The notes below the pieces were generated by a model. It was not told the DNA's origin. It saw nothing but the letters and a program-made list of their open reading frames with translations, and did no database searches. The position numbers were made by a program, and so were the translations under genes. 64,000 nt of DNA from Xanthobacteraceae bacterium (GTDB taxonomy: Bacteria > Pseudomonadota > Alphaproteobacteria > Rhizobiales > Xanthobacteraceae), in NCBI GenBank assembly GCA_019454205.1, contig CP075369.1:1612001-1676000 (forward strand), in the 5' to 3' direction. This document shows positions 55,383 to 63,919 of the stretch, in pieces (within the stretch, counting starts at the first letter, position 1; each line of letters starts with the position of its first letter).

Positions 55383-57761
55383 TTGTCCAAAAGACCCAAA
55401 AAGAAATTCAAAGACCCCAAGCCTCACGGCGCGCTGCCGTCGCGGGAAGAACTGCTCGCCTTCATCACCGAACGAGGCGGCGACGTTTCGAAGCGCGACA
55501 TCATCCGCGCTTTCCGCCTCGACGGCGCGGGCAAGGCCGAACTGAAAACGCTGCTGCGCGACCTGAAAGACGAAGGCGAAGTCAAAGGCCGCCACCGCAA
55601 GATGACCGCGGCCGGCCACGTCGCCGCAACCGTGATGGCGAGTGTCGTTGCGCGTGACGCGGAAGGCGACCTGCTCGCGGAACCGTTAGATTGGGACGAG
55701 GCCGACTTCGGCGCAGCGCCGCGCATTCGCCTCGTATTCGGCCGCCAGCCCACCGGCATCCCCGCTCCCGGCATCGGCGACCGCGTACTGTTGCGCACGC
55801 AGCGAACGGAAGACGAAGACGATGCGCCCTATGCCGGCCGCGTCATCAAACTGCTCGAGAAAGCGCGCCAGCAACTGCTCGGCATCTATCGCAGGATGCC
55901 GCAAGGCGGCGGACGTCTCGTGCCGGTGGACAAGAAATCGCTTGGCCGCGAGATCGCCATTCCCTCCGGCATGGAGAACGAAGCGCAGGACGGTGACCTC
56001 GTCACCGCCGATCCGATGCCGCAGCGCGCGTTCGGCCTTGCCACCGCTAAAGTGCGCGAGCGTCTCGGCTCGATCAAATCCGAGAAAGCCGTCAGCCTGA
56101 TCGCTATTCATGCGCACGCCATCCCGAACAATTTCCCGAACGCAGTGATCGCCGAAGCGGAAGCCGCCCGCCCGCCCGCTGTGATCGGCCGCGAGGACTG
56201 GCGCCCCCTTCCCCTCGTCACCATCGACCCGGTGGACGCGAAGGATCATGACGACGCCATTCACGCGGCACCTGACGAGAGCAACGAAAACGCGGGCGGC
56301 TTCATACTCACCGTCGCGATTGCCGACGTCGCACATTACGTCACGCCCGATTCCGCGATGGACCGCGAGGCACAGTTGCGCGGCAACTCGGTCTATTTCC
56401 CCGACCGCGTCGTGCCGATGCTGCCCGAACGCATCTCGAACGATCTCTGTTCGCTGCGTGCTGGCGAGGATCGCGCGGCAATGGCGGTGCGCATGGTGAT
56501 CGACGCGAATGGCCGCAAGCTGCGCCACTCGTTCCACCGCATCCTGATGCGCTCGCGCGCCAAACTTTCCTACCAGCAGGCGCAGGCCGCCATCGACGGA
56601 AATCCCGATCCGATGACGCGCTCGCTGGTTGCGCCGATCCTGCAACCACTTTGGGCTGCTTACCGCGCGCTGGCGAAAGCACGCGACGCGAGAGAGCCGC
56701 TGGCCCTCGACATTCCTGAACGCAAACTGGTGCTCAATGCGGACGGCACGCTGAACCGCGTCACCACGCCGGAGCGGCTCGACGCGCACCGTTTGATCGA
56801 GGAGTTCATGATCCTCGCGAACGTCGCAGCGGCCGAGACGGCGGAAGCGAAACGCACGCCGCTGATCTATCGCGTGCACGACAGCCCTTCGCTGGAGAAA
56901 GCCGCCGCGCTGCGCGACTTCCTGCGAACCATCGGCATCACGTTGCCGAAAACCGATACGCTGCGCCCCGCCCTGTTCAACAACGTGCTCGCGCGCGTGA
57001 AGGACACCGAATACGAGCGCCTCGTGAACGAAGTCGTGCTGCGCTCACAGGCGCAGGCGGAATATTCGTCGAACAATTACGGCCACTTCGGCCTGACGCT
57101 GCGCCGCTATGCGCATTTCACGTCGCCCATCCGCCGTTACGCGGACCTGATCGTGCATCGCGCGCTCATCCGCGCGCTCGGTCTCGGCAACGACGGCTTG
57201 CCCGACACCACGCCGGAAGCGCTGGAAGAAGTTGCCGCGCGCATTTCCGCCGCGGAGCGCCGCGCAATGGCGGCGGAGCGCGAAACGGTCGACCGGCTGA
57301 TCGCGCACTACATGGCCGACAAGATCGGTGCATCGTTCCGCGGCGTGGTCGCGGGCGTCACGCGCTCCGGCCTGTTCGTGAAGCTGGACGAAATCGGCGC
57401 GGACGGCTTCATCCCTGCCCGCACCATCGGCAACGAGTTCTTCGCCTATCACGAAGCGTTGCAAGCCTTGATCGGCGACCGCTCCGGCGAAGCGTATCGC
57501 CTTGGCGACCGCGTCGAAGTGAAGCTGGTGGAAGCGGTTCCGGTTGCCGGTGCGCTTCGCTTTGAGTTGCTCTCCGAAGGCCGTTACGACCTGAAGGCGA
57601 CACGGAAATCTCGTAGCAATGGCCCGCGTGGCCATCGCGGCAGTCATGCGCCTTCCGGGCGGCAAAATGCCCCGAAGCGTGGCAAATACGGGCGGCCGGT
57701 GTCACATAAGGGTGGCAAGGCAGGCAGCAAGCCCGGCAAGGGAAAAGGGAAACGGCGATGA
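55383..57761 (+). CDS. rnr: Ribonuclease R
   Basis: A 3'-5' exoribonuclease of about 792 residues that degrades structured RNA. The N-terminal winged helix (REELLAFITERGGDVSKRDIIRAF) is followed by cold-shock-like domains. The RNB catalytic core has TIDPVDAKDHDDAIHA (metal-binding Asp cluster), YFPDRVVPMLPERISNDLCSL and YGHFGLTLRRYAHFTSPIRRYADLIVHR. An S1 domain (IGASFRGVVAGVTRSGLFVKLDE) and a basic Gly/Lys/Arg tail end the protein. I set the start at TTG 55383 (M-SKRPKKKFKD), because the upstream ATG at 55335 lies in a palindromic repeat and adds non-conserved residues. Confidence 0.94.
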   Translation: MSKRPKKKFKDPKPHGALPSREELLAFITERGGDVSKRDIIRAFRLDGAGKAELKTLLRDLKDEGEVKGRHRKMTAAGHVAATVMASVVARDAEGDLLAEPLDWDEADFGAAPRIRLVFGRQPTGIPAPGIGDRVLLRTQRTEDEDDAPYAGRVIKLLEKARQQLLGIYRRMPQGGGRLVPVDKKSLGREIAIPSGMENEAQDGDLVTADPMPQRAFGLATAKVRERLGSIKSEKAVSLIAIHAHAIPNNFPNAVIAEAEAARPPAVIGREDWRPLPLVTIDPVDAKDHDDAIHAAPDESNENAGGFILTVAIADVAHYVTPDSAMDREAQLRGNSVYFPDRVVPMLPERISNDLCSLRAGEDRAAMAVRMVIDANGRKLRHSFHRILMRSRAKLSYQQAQAAIDGNPDPMTRSLVAPILQPLWAAYRALAKARDAREPLALDIPERKLVLNADGTLNRVTTPERLDAHRLIEEFMILANVAAAETAEAKRTPLIYRVHDSPSLEKAAALRDFLRTIGITLPKTDTLRPALFNNVLARVKDTEYERLVNEVVLRSQAQAEYSSNNYGHFGLTLRRYAHFTSPIRRYADLIVHRALIRALGLGNDGLPDTTPEALEEVAARISAAERRAMAAERETVDRLIAHYMADKIGASFRGVVAGVTRSGLFVKLDEIGADGFIPARTIGNEFFAYHEALQALIGDRSGEAYRLGDRVEVKLVEAVPVAGALRFELLSEGRYDLKATRKSRSNGPRGHRGSHAPSGRQNAPKRGKYGRPVSHKGGKAGSKPGKGKGKRR

Positions 57762-58162
57762 GCGAAAAGCGCAACCTCGGCCAAGCGGTAAAGCGCGGAC
57801 TTCTCGGACGCTGTCCCAACTGCGGCGAGGGAAAGCTGTTTCGCAAGTTCCTTAAAGTCACCGACGAATGCGCGGTCTGCCACGAAGAATTGCGCCATCA
57901 GCGCGCGGACGACGCCCCCGCCTATCTCGTGATCCTGATTGTCGGCCATATCATCGTGCCGCTCGCCCTGCTGCTTGAGAAGCTCTACCAGCCGCCGCAC
58001 TGGGTTGCTTTTTCGATCTGGATCCCGCTGACGCTCATCCTGTCGCTCGCGTTGCTGCAACCAATCAAGGGCATCGTGGTTGGTTGGCAATGGGCACAGC
58101 GGATGCACGGCTTCGATCCCGAACACCGGGACGAAATCGAAATGATGAAAGACGCCAGATGA
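57758..58162 (+). CDS. DUF983 membrane protein
   Basis: A 134-residue protein with a zinc-ribbon start (RGLLGRCPNCGEGKLFRKFLKVTDECAVCHEEL, two CxxC pairs) and two membrane helices (AYLVILIVGHIIVPLALLLE and VAFSIWIPLTLILSLALLQPIKG). It overlaps rnr by four bases and the NUDIX gene by four bases, so the three are co-translated. Function of DUF983 is unknown. Confidence 0.93.
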   Translation: MSEKRNLGQAVKRGLLGRCPNCGEGKLFRKFLKVTDECAVCHEELRHQRADDAPAYLVILIVGHIIVPLALLLEKLYQPPHWVAFSIWIPLTLILSLALLQPIKGIVVGWQWAQRMHGFDPEHRDEIEMMKDAR

Positions 58163-58908
58163 GCGCGCCCGACCGCGGCGAACGCTGGAATCCGCCGGAG
58201 CCGGTTCCGCTCGGACCAAAATCTGGCATCTCAGTGCAGCCGAAGGACTCGGCGACGCTCATCATCATCGACCGTTCCGGCAAGACGCCTCGCGTGCTGC
58301 TTGGCAAGCGCAACGAGAAGCAGGCCTTCATGCCGGGGAAATATGTATTTCCCGGCGGCCGCCTTGACGCTGCCGACCGGCAGATGAAACCCTTCGACGA
58401 ACTCGGCGAAATCTGCGCCCGCCGTCTCGGCATGAACGTTGTGAAATGGACGCCCAGCCGCGGCCGCGCACTGGCGCTGGCGGCGATCCGCGAGACGGCA
58501 GAAGAAACCGGCCTCCTGTTCGGCAAACCCGACCCGAATGGTGTCACCTCAAAAGGCGATGCTTGGTCGCCGTTCGTGAGCAAACAAATCCGCCCCTCGC
58601 TTTCGGCGCTGACCTTCGTCGCGCGCGCCATCACCCCGCCGAAGCGTCCCCGCCGCTTCGATTCGCGCTTCTTCCTCGCGGACCGCACCAGCGTCGGCGG
58701 CGAGATTTCGGGAATCGTCGGGCCGGATACCGAGCTGGTCTCCCTCGACTGGCTGACCTTTGAAGACGCCCTCGATACCGAGCTACCCAACATCACCAAA
58801 GTGGTGATCCGGGAGGTTGCGGACCGGGTGAAATCCGGCGAATTGCTGCGTCCGGCCTCGTTTTTCTGCTTCCGGAATGGCAATTTCTGGCGGAAAGAAC
58901 TCGACTGA
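58159..58908 (+). CDS. NUDIX hydrolase
   Basis: A 249-residue pyrophosphohydrolase. The catalytic helix is ALAAIRETAEETGLLFG (the REUXEEXGU part). The leading glycine loop GKYVFPGGRLDAAD is separated from it by an insert of about 35 residues, as in the NUDT8/19-like branch that may act on CoA-type substrates. The ATG overlaps the DUF983 stop. Confidence 0.9.
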   Translation: MSAPDRGERWNPPEPVPLGPKSGISVQPKDSATLIIIDRSGKTPRVLLGKRNEKQAFMPGKYVFPGGRLDAADRQMKPFDELGEICARRLGMNVVKWTPSRGRALALAAIRETAEETGLLFGKPDPNGVTSKGDAWSPFVSKQIRPSLSALTFVARAITPPKRPRRFDSRFFLADRTSVGGEISGIVGPDTELVSLDWLTFEDALDTELPNITKVVIREVADRVKSGELLRPASFFCFRNGNFWRKELD

Positions 58909-58987
58909 ACTCCTTCCTTGACTTGGCGGCATTGGCCGCTAGGTTGCCGCCAAATTCGGGCCGCAGGCCCCTTTTCAGGACAATCCC

Positions 58988-59155
58988 ATGGCCAAGGCAG
59001 TCACCCTCAAGATCAAGCTCGTCTCGACGGCGGACACCGGCTTCTATTACGTGACGAAGAAGAACTCGCGCACGATGACCGAGAAGATGGTCAAGAAGAA
59101 GTACGATCCGGTCGCGAAGAAGCACGTCGAGTTCAAGGAAGCCAAGATCAAGTAA
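58988..59155 (+). CDS. rpmG: 50S ribosomal protein L33
   Basis: A 55-residue ribosomal protein: [18 protein letters not shown], then [31 protein letters not shown] in pieces, ending KEAKIK. It is the Cys-free L33 type common in alphaproteobacteria. Followed by a strong terminator. Confidence 0.97.
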   Translation: MAKAVTLKIKLVSTADTGFYYVTKKNSRTMTEKMVKKKYDPVAKKHVEFKEAKIK

Positions 59156-59191
59156 CAAGATCAGGCAATTCCGCTCCTTCCGAGCCGAACG

Positions 59192-59222
59192 AAAAGAGGC
59201 GCCCTGTTGGGGCGCCTTTTTC
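59192..59222 (+). terminator. Rho-independent terminator after rpmG
   Basis: AAAAGAGGCGCCC / GGGGCGCCTTTTT forms a stable GC stem followed by a T-run, 37 bases after the stop. Confidence 0.93.
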
Positions 59223-59251
59223 AGTTTTGGAGCCTTGCAGAAGAATTAGGT

Positions 59252-59300
59252 GGCCGGCGAGGAATATCGGAGGAGGCCTCTCGTTACTCACTCGCCGGCC
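59252..59300. other. Long inverted repeat in the rpmG-pleD gap, possible structured RNA
   Basis: GGCCGGCGAG (59252-59261) and CTCGCCGGCC (59291-59300) are perfect complements spaced by 29 bases that include the palindrome GAGGCCTC. The 275-base gap between rpmG and pleD has no open frame of note, and the repeat is past the rpmG terminator. It could be part of a small RNA or a processed pleD 3' end. Nothing else recognised in 59301-59498. Confidence 0.4.
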
Positions 59301-59498
59301 GAACCCCACGGACCCAGGAGATGCGGCGGACCTAGGCACTCCGTAGGGTTAGCTCGCAATGAATGCGTGCCATGAAAGCTATCGGATACGCGGTATAATT
59401 CAATACGATTCAAAGGCTTAACAGCCCGAATCGGGTTCCTTAGTAAAAGGATAACCTTACCGGGCGGCGCCGTTAAGCATGGCGTTCCTGCCCTCGCC

Positions 59499-60872
59499 TT
59501 ACGCGGCGTCGGCGACGACCCGGTTCCGCCCGTCCCGCTTGGCGCGATAGAGCGCCTCGTCGGCGCGCTTCAGGATCATGGCGGCGGTGTCCTCCGTCGT
59601 GGCGCGCGCCGCAATCCCAATCGAGATCGTGACTTCGATGGACTTGGCCCCGCGATGGATCGGGAACATGTCGCCTGCCACCCGGCGGCGGATGCGTTCG
59701 GCCACCATGGTCGCGACGCCGATGTCGGTATCGGGCATCACCACCACGAATTCCTCGCCGCCGTAGCGGCAGGCCAGGTCGATGCCGCGGATGCAGGCAC
59801 GCAGGCGATCCGAGAAATCGCGCAACACGTCGTCGCCCGCGTCGTGCCCGTAGCCGTCGTTGATCGACTTGAAGTAGTCGATGTCGAGCAACAGCACCGA
59901 GAGTGATTTCCCGCGCGCGGCGGAGCGGTCAACCAGCGTGCCGACATGGCCTTCCATGTAGCGCCGGTTGTAGAGGCCGGTCAGCGGATCGGTGACCGCC
60001 AGTTCCATCGAGGTCTGGACGCTGTCGCGCAGCCGCTCGGCGTACCGCTTCCGGCGAACCTGACTGCGCACGCGCGCCACCAGTTCGTTCCGGTCGATGG
60101 GACGGACGATGTAGTCGTTGGCGCCGAGATCGAGGCCGCGCAGCAACCGCGCCTGATCTCCGGGTTCGGTGACGAGAAGGATCGGCAGATGCCGCGTGCG
60201 CTCCAGCGAGCGCACCTGCCCGCACAGACGCAGCGCGTCGAAGTCGCTGAGTTCGAGGCTGAGCAGCAGCAGGTCGTAATTGCCTTCGGCCAGCCGGAAC
60301 AGTGCTTCCTGCGGATTGCTTTCCACATCCACGGTCTGCGAACCCGCGAGCGCGGTATGCAGCCGGTCGATGGACGACGGGCGATCGTCGACAATCAGGA
60401 TCTTGCCGCCCTCGCCGGTATCGTTGATGGCCTGCGCGGGATCGGCGGCCACGCCGATCTCGTGCGAGGTGACGGCGCGCATCCGCAATTCGTCGACGAC
60501 CATTTTCAGGCGGGAGAGCGAGCGCACCCGCGTGATCAGCGCAAGGTCGTTCACGGGTTTGGTCAGGAAATCGTCGGCGCCGGCCTCAAGGCCGCGCACG
60601 CGGTCGGACGGCTGGTCGAGCGCCGTCACCATGACGATGGGAATATGCAGCGTCGCTTCGGAGGATTTCAGCCGCCGTGCGACCTCGAAACCGTCCATGC
60701 CTGGCATCATCACGTCGAGAAGGATGATGTCGCAAAGGCCGCGCTGGGCGATGTCGATGGCCTCCGGCCCCGAAGTCGCGGTCACGACCTCGAAATACTC
60801 GGCCGACAGCCGCACTTCGAGCAGCTTCAGGTTGGCCCGGACGTCGTCGACAATCAAAACGCGCGCACTCAT
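59499..60872 (-). CDS. pleD: PleD-type response regulator/diguanylate cyclase
   Basis: A 457-residue regulator making cyclic di-GMP. The first receiver has the phosphoacceptor D53 (LLDVMMPG). The second receiver (about 150-275) lacks the Asp (LLLLSLELSDFD) and serves dimerisation, as in Caulobacter PleD. The GGDEF domain carries GGEEF in CRYGGEEFVVVMP and the inhibitory RxxD site (RGID) five residues before. It follows divK by 6 bases on the same strand. It controls polar development and the motile-to-sessile switch in relatives. Confidence 0.97.
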   Translation of the reverse strand: MSARVLIVDDVRANLKLLEVRLSAEYFEVVTATSGPEAIDIAQRGLCDIILLDVMMPGMDGFEVARRLKSSEATLHIPIVMVTALDQPSDRVRGLEAGADDFLTKPVNDLALITRVRSLSRLKMVVDELRMRAVTSHEIGVAADPAQAINDTGEGGKILIVDDRPSSIDRLHTALAGSQTVDVESNPQEALFRLAEGNYDLLLLSLELSDFDALRLCGQVRSLERTRHLPILLVTEPGDQARLLRGLDLGANDYIVRPIDRNELVARVRSQVRRKRYAERLRDSVQTSMELAVTDPLTGLYNRRYMEGHVGTLVDRSAARGKSLSVLLLDIDYFKSINDGYGHDAGDDVLRDFSDRLRACIRGIDLACRYGGEEFVVVMPDTDIGVATMVAERIRRRVAGDMFPIHRGAKSIEVTISIGIAARATTEDTAAMILKRADEALYRAKRDGRNRVVADAA

Positions 60873-60878
60873 TGCACT

Positions 60879-61247
60879 CTAGTCCTTCGCGAAATGGCGC
60901 ACGGTTTCGAGAAACTTGGAAACGGAAATGGGCTTCGACAGATACGCTTCGCAGCCGCCCTCGCGGATGCGTTCCTCGTCGCCCTTCATGGCGAAAGCGG
61001 TCACCGCGACAACCGGGATCGAGCGCAGTTCCTCGTCTTCTTTCAGCCACTTGGTCACTTCCAGCCCGGAGACTTCGGGAAGCTGGATGTCCATGATGAT
61101 CAGGTCGGGCTTGTGCTTGCGCGCAAGGTCCAGCGCCTCGATCCCGTTGCGGGTTTCGATGGTCTGATAGCCGTGCGCTTCAAGGAGATCATGGAAGAGC
61201 TTCATGTTCAGCTCGTTGTCTTCCACGATCAGGACAGTCTTCGCCAT
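60879..61247 (-). CDS. divK: Single-domain response regulator DivK
   Basis: A 122-residue receiver: [26 protein letters not shown], phosphoacceptor D53 in [12 protein letters not shown], the T-loop [13 protein letters not shown] and the conserved Lys in AYLSKPISV. It is an essential cell-cycle phosphorelay protein in alphaproteobacteria, acting with DivJ/PleC and DivL. The ATG at 61247 is the family start. It is co-transcribed with pleD. Confidence 0.97.
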   Translation of the reverse strand: MAKTVLIVEDNELNMKLFHDLLEAHGYQTIETRNGIEALDLARKHKPDLIIMDIQLPEVSGLEVTKWLKEDEELRSIPVVAVTAFAMKGDEERIREGGCEAYLSKPISVSKFLETVRHFAKD

Positions 61248-61465
61248 CCTGCACCACCCCGTCCACGAGGCGCCATTCTGGCGCACCCGAACTTAAGTCC
61301 CCGAATCGCTTGCTGACGTTCTGATGATCGCCCAAACCGCCCGCAAACCCGAATTACGCCGCGCGGGATGCAGGGAACTCAGGTTCTGCAAGCCGTTCGA
61401 CATACGGATGCTTCTTCCGGCATCCTGGGTTCCAAAGTACCGGCAAAATCGTTACGGAAGTGAAA

Positions 61466-61765
61466 ATGCAACAAACGCGCGGAAAAACTTCTTTAACGAA
61501 AGATGAAGCGAAGCTGATCGCGGTCGCGGTATTGAGCCATCTCGCGCAGGAACCGGAGCGCATCGGCCGCTTTCTCGCGGTCACCGGCCTCGGCCCGGAG
61601 AACCTGCGCGCGGCGGCGCGCGACAAGAGCTTCTACCCTGCGCTGCTCGACTACATGCTCGCGAACGAAACCGACCTGGTCGCCTTCGCTACCGAGATGA
61701 ACCTCGACCCTGCCCGCATCCGGATGGCGCGCGACGTACTGGCACCCCCGGCGGTTCCGCACTGA
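61466..61765 (+). CDS. DUF3572 family protein
   Basis: A 99-residue helical protein with DEAKLIAVAVLSHLAQEPERIGRFLAVTGLGPENLRAAA in consecutive helices, then FYPALLDYMLANETDLVAFATE. It is a conserved alphaproteobacterial family without known function. The start is ATG 61466 or GTG 61460. Its stop abuts the stop of the convergent EipB gene with no base between. Confidence 0.88.
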   Translation: MQQTRGKTSLTKDEAKLIAVAVLSHLAQEPERIGRFLAVTGLGPENLRAAARDKSFYPALLDYMLANETDLVAFATEMNLDPARIRMARDVLAPPAVPH

Positions 61766-62584
61766 CTACTTCGATTTAGCGGGCGGCGCCTTGCAGGGTT
61801 TCTGCGGAAGCAGTTCGACACTGGACAGCACGCCTTTCAGCGCGAAGTTCCCGTAGTTGAGCCGCAGCGCGCCGCTGATACCGTTTTCGTAGAGATCGAA
61901 CGCCAACGTATAGGCCGGCGTGCGCTCGCCCGTACCCATCTCGAAGTAGCTGATGACGACCGGATAGCGCTTGAAATCGGCAAGCGCAGGCGAAGGCGGC
62001 GGCGTACCTACACCCGGCGCGACCGGCTCGCCGATCACGGTGAGCGTCGAATAGATTTTCTTTCCGTCCGGCGAGCCGTCGAACACGCGAACGCTCAGCG
62101 TCTTCTCACCGCGTTCGGCGGCAGCAAGCATCTTGCGCGTGTGTTCGGTCGGCAGCACCAGCGGCCCGTCGAGCGCGAAGCTCGCGGGTTTCGGCTGCAA
62201 TACGCGAACGGTCAGCGCGCCGTTGCGCTGGCGCATCGCGGTGCCGTTCACGTTCTCGCGGATCTGCTCGTTGACGAAATTCTGCGTCTTGAACCGGTAC
62301 GAGGTGGCGAGCGCATTCTCCCAGCTTTCGCTGCGCAGGTCGCTGACCGTCACCTGCCCTTCGCCGGTATCGAGCGACGTCACCTGACGCAGCATGACGG
62401 CATAGCCATCACACTCGTTGCCGGTGAGCTGGAACGCGATCCGCCCCTGCGCGCGATCGACCTGCGTGCCGGGCGCGGAAGGATCGCGCACCAGATCGTA
62501 GATCGCGCGGTGCGGCGCGAGCGCCCCGCCATGCGCGGCCGTAACCGGCAACAGCAGCAAAGCCGCGAACAGCATTTTCCGCAT
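61766..62584 (-). CDS. Cell-envelope integrity protein EipB (DUF1849)
   Basis: A 272-residue periplasmic protein. Signal peptide 1-18 (VTAAHG), then ALAPHRAIYDLVRDPS and VDRAQGRIAFQLTGNECDGYAV. The Cys in NECDG and the C-terminal Cys in QKPCKAPP match the conserved disulfide pair of Brucella EipB, a beta-spiral protein needed for envelope integrity. The family is specific to Hyphomicrobiales, which supports the taxonomic call. Confidence 0.9.
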   Translation of the reverse strand: MRKMLFAALLLLPVTAAHGGALAPHRAIYDLVRDPSAPGTQVDRAQGRIAFQLTGNECDGYAVMLRQVTSLDTGEGQVTVSDLRSESWENALATSYRFKTQNFVNEQIRENVNGTAMRQRNGALTVRVLQPKPASFALDGPLVLPTEHTRKMLAAAERGEKTLSVRVFDGSPDGKKIYSTLTVIGEPVAPGVGTPPPSPALADFKRYPVVISYFEMGTGERTPAYTLAFDLYENGISGALRLNYGNFALKGVLSSVELLPQKPCKAPPAKSK

Positions 62585-62662
62585 CGGGTATTGTCTCCTT
62601 GCGCCCGGAATAGCGTTCCGCCAAGACTATGGCGGGGAAACGGCCTCAGGGGAACGTCGCGC

Positions 62663-63127
62663 ATGGCTAGCGAAATCGAGCAGCGATTGCAAAAACTCGG
62701 CATCGTGTTGCCGCAACCGGCCGCGCCGGTCGCGAATTATGTCGGCGCCGTGGTCGCGGGCAACCTGCTGGTCGTGTCCGGCCAGTTACCCATCGGCACA
62801 AACGGCATCGCGCACAAGGGCAAGGTCGGCGCGAGCGTCACGGAAACGCAGGCGAAAGAAGCCGCGCGCCTCTGCGCGATCAACATTCTCGCACAGGCAA
62901 AGGCGGCGCTTGGCGATCTCGGCCGCATCAGGCGTTGCATCCGCCTCGGCGGGTTCGTCAATGCCGTCCCCGACTATCAGACCATTCCGCAGATCGTGAA
63001 CGGCGCTTCCGACCTGATGGTCGAAGTGCTCGGCGATGCGGGCAAGCACGCGCGCTACGCCGTCGGCGTTGCACAGCTTCCGCTCGATGCGCCGGTCGAA
63101 GTCGAAGCCATGTTCGAGGTCGCGTAA
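62663..63127 (+). CDS. RidA family protein (YjgF-like)
   Basis: A 154-residue trimeric-barrel protein: GNLLVVSGQLPIGTNG, then EAARLCAINILAQAKAALGDLGRIRRCIRLGGFVNAVPDYQ and HARYAVGVAQLPLDAPVEVEAMFEV. The arginine of active imine/enamine deaminases, normally near residue 105, aligns with HARYAVG. This is the longer RidA subgroup. The ATG at 62663 lies just upstream of the conserved region. It precedes the phosphodiesterase gene by 6 bases. Confidence 0.92.
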   Translation: MASEIEQRLQKLGIVLPQPAAPVANYVGAVVAGNLLVVSGQLPIGTNGIAHKGKVGASVTETQAKEAARLCAINILAQAKAALGDLGRIRRCIRLGGFVNAVPDYQTIPQIVNGASDLMVEVLGDAGKHARYAVGVAQLPLDAPVEVEAMFEVA

Positions 63128-63133
63128 CCCTCC

Positions 63134-63877
63134 ATGGCGATCGACTGGCTAACCGCGCGCCCGGTGGCGCATCGCGGCCTGCACGGCAACGGCACGGGCC
63201 ACATCGAAAATTCGCTCGGCGCGGCGAAAGCCGCCATCGCCGCGAATTACGCCATCGAAGTCGATCTGCAATTATCGAAGGACGGCGAAGCGGTCGTGTT
63301 TCACGACGAACAACTGGACCGCCTCACGAACGAGAGCGGTCCGGTTTCGGAACGCAATGCTTCCGATCTTGCCAAGATCACGTTGAAAGGAAGCGGCGAA
63401 ACCATCCCGCTGCTCTCCGATCTCTTGCGAACCACCGCCGGACAAACGCCACTGGTGCTGGAACTGAAAAGTTTGTGGGACGGCGATACGCGGCTCGCCA
63501 AAGTCGTCGCAGACATGCTGGCTGGTTACGGCGGCCCCGTCGCCGCCATGTCGTTCGATCCCGATATGGTTTCAGCGTTACGCAAACATGCGCCGGGCCT
63601 GCCGCGCGGCATCGTCGCCGAACGCTGGTATGGCTACAAGGATTGGGATTTTCTCCCACGCGGACGAAAGCATTATCTCGGATTGCTGTTGCACGTTCTG
63701 CGCACCAAACCGCACTTCGTCGCCTATGCGAGCTTCGATCTGCCTGCGGCCGCGCCGTTGATCGCACGCTACATCCTCGGCATGCCGCTGCTGACATGGA
63801 CCATCCGCACCGAGAAGGACCGCGCGCGGGTTGCGAAATGGGTAGACCAGATCATCTTCGAGCATATTCGTCCGTGA
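63134..63877 (+). CDS. Glycerophosphodiester phosphodiesterase
   Basis: A 247-residue TIM-barrel enzyme splitting glycerophosphodiesters to glycerol-3-phosphate and alcohol. AHRGLHGNGTGHIENSLGA carries the first catalytic His, EVDLQLSKDGEAVVFHDEQLDRLT the metal ligands and second His, and LVLELKS the next Glu. There is no signal peptide, so it is probably cytosolic. It is in an operon with the RidA gene. Confidence 0.93.
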   Translation: MAIDWLTARPVAHRGLHGNGTGHIENSLGAAKAAIAANYAIEVDLQLSKDGEAVVFHDEQLDRLTNESGPVSERNASDLAKITLKGSGETIPLLSDLLRTTAGQTPLVLELKSLWDGDTRLAKVVADMLAGYGGPVAAMSFDPDMVSALRKHAPGLPRGIVAERWYGYKDWDFLPRGRKHYLGLLLHVLRTKPHFVAYASFDLPAAAPLIARYILGMPLLTWTIRTEKDRARVAKWVDQIIFEHIRP

Positions 63878-63919
63878 GCGCTTCCCCGCGCCCTTGAGTG
63901 GCCGCATGGATCGGCCAGA

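Noticed and set aside
59946..61316. 456-codon plus-strand open frame opposite pleD and divK
   Set aside because: It crosses two genes with intact receiver and GGDEF motifs and their boundary, so it is an antisense artefact.
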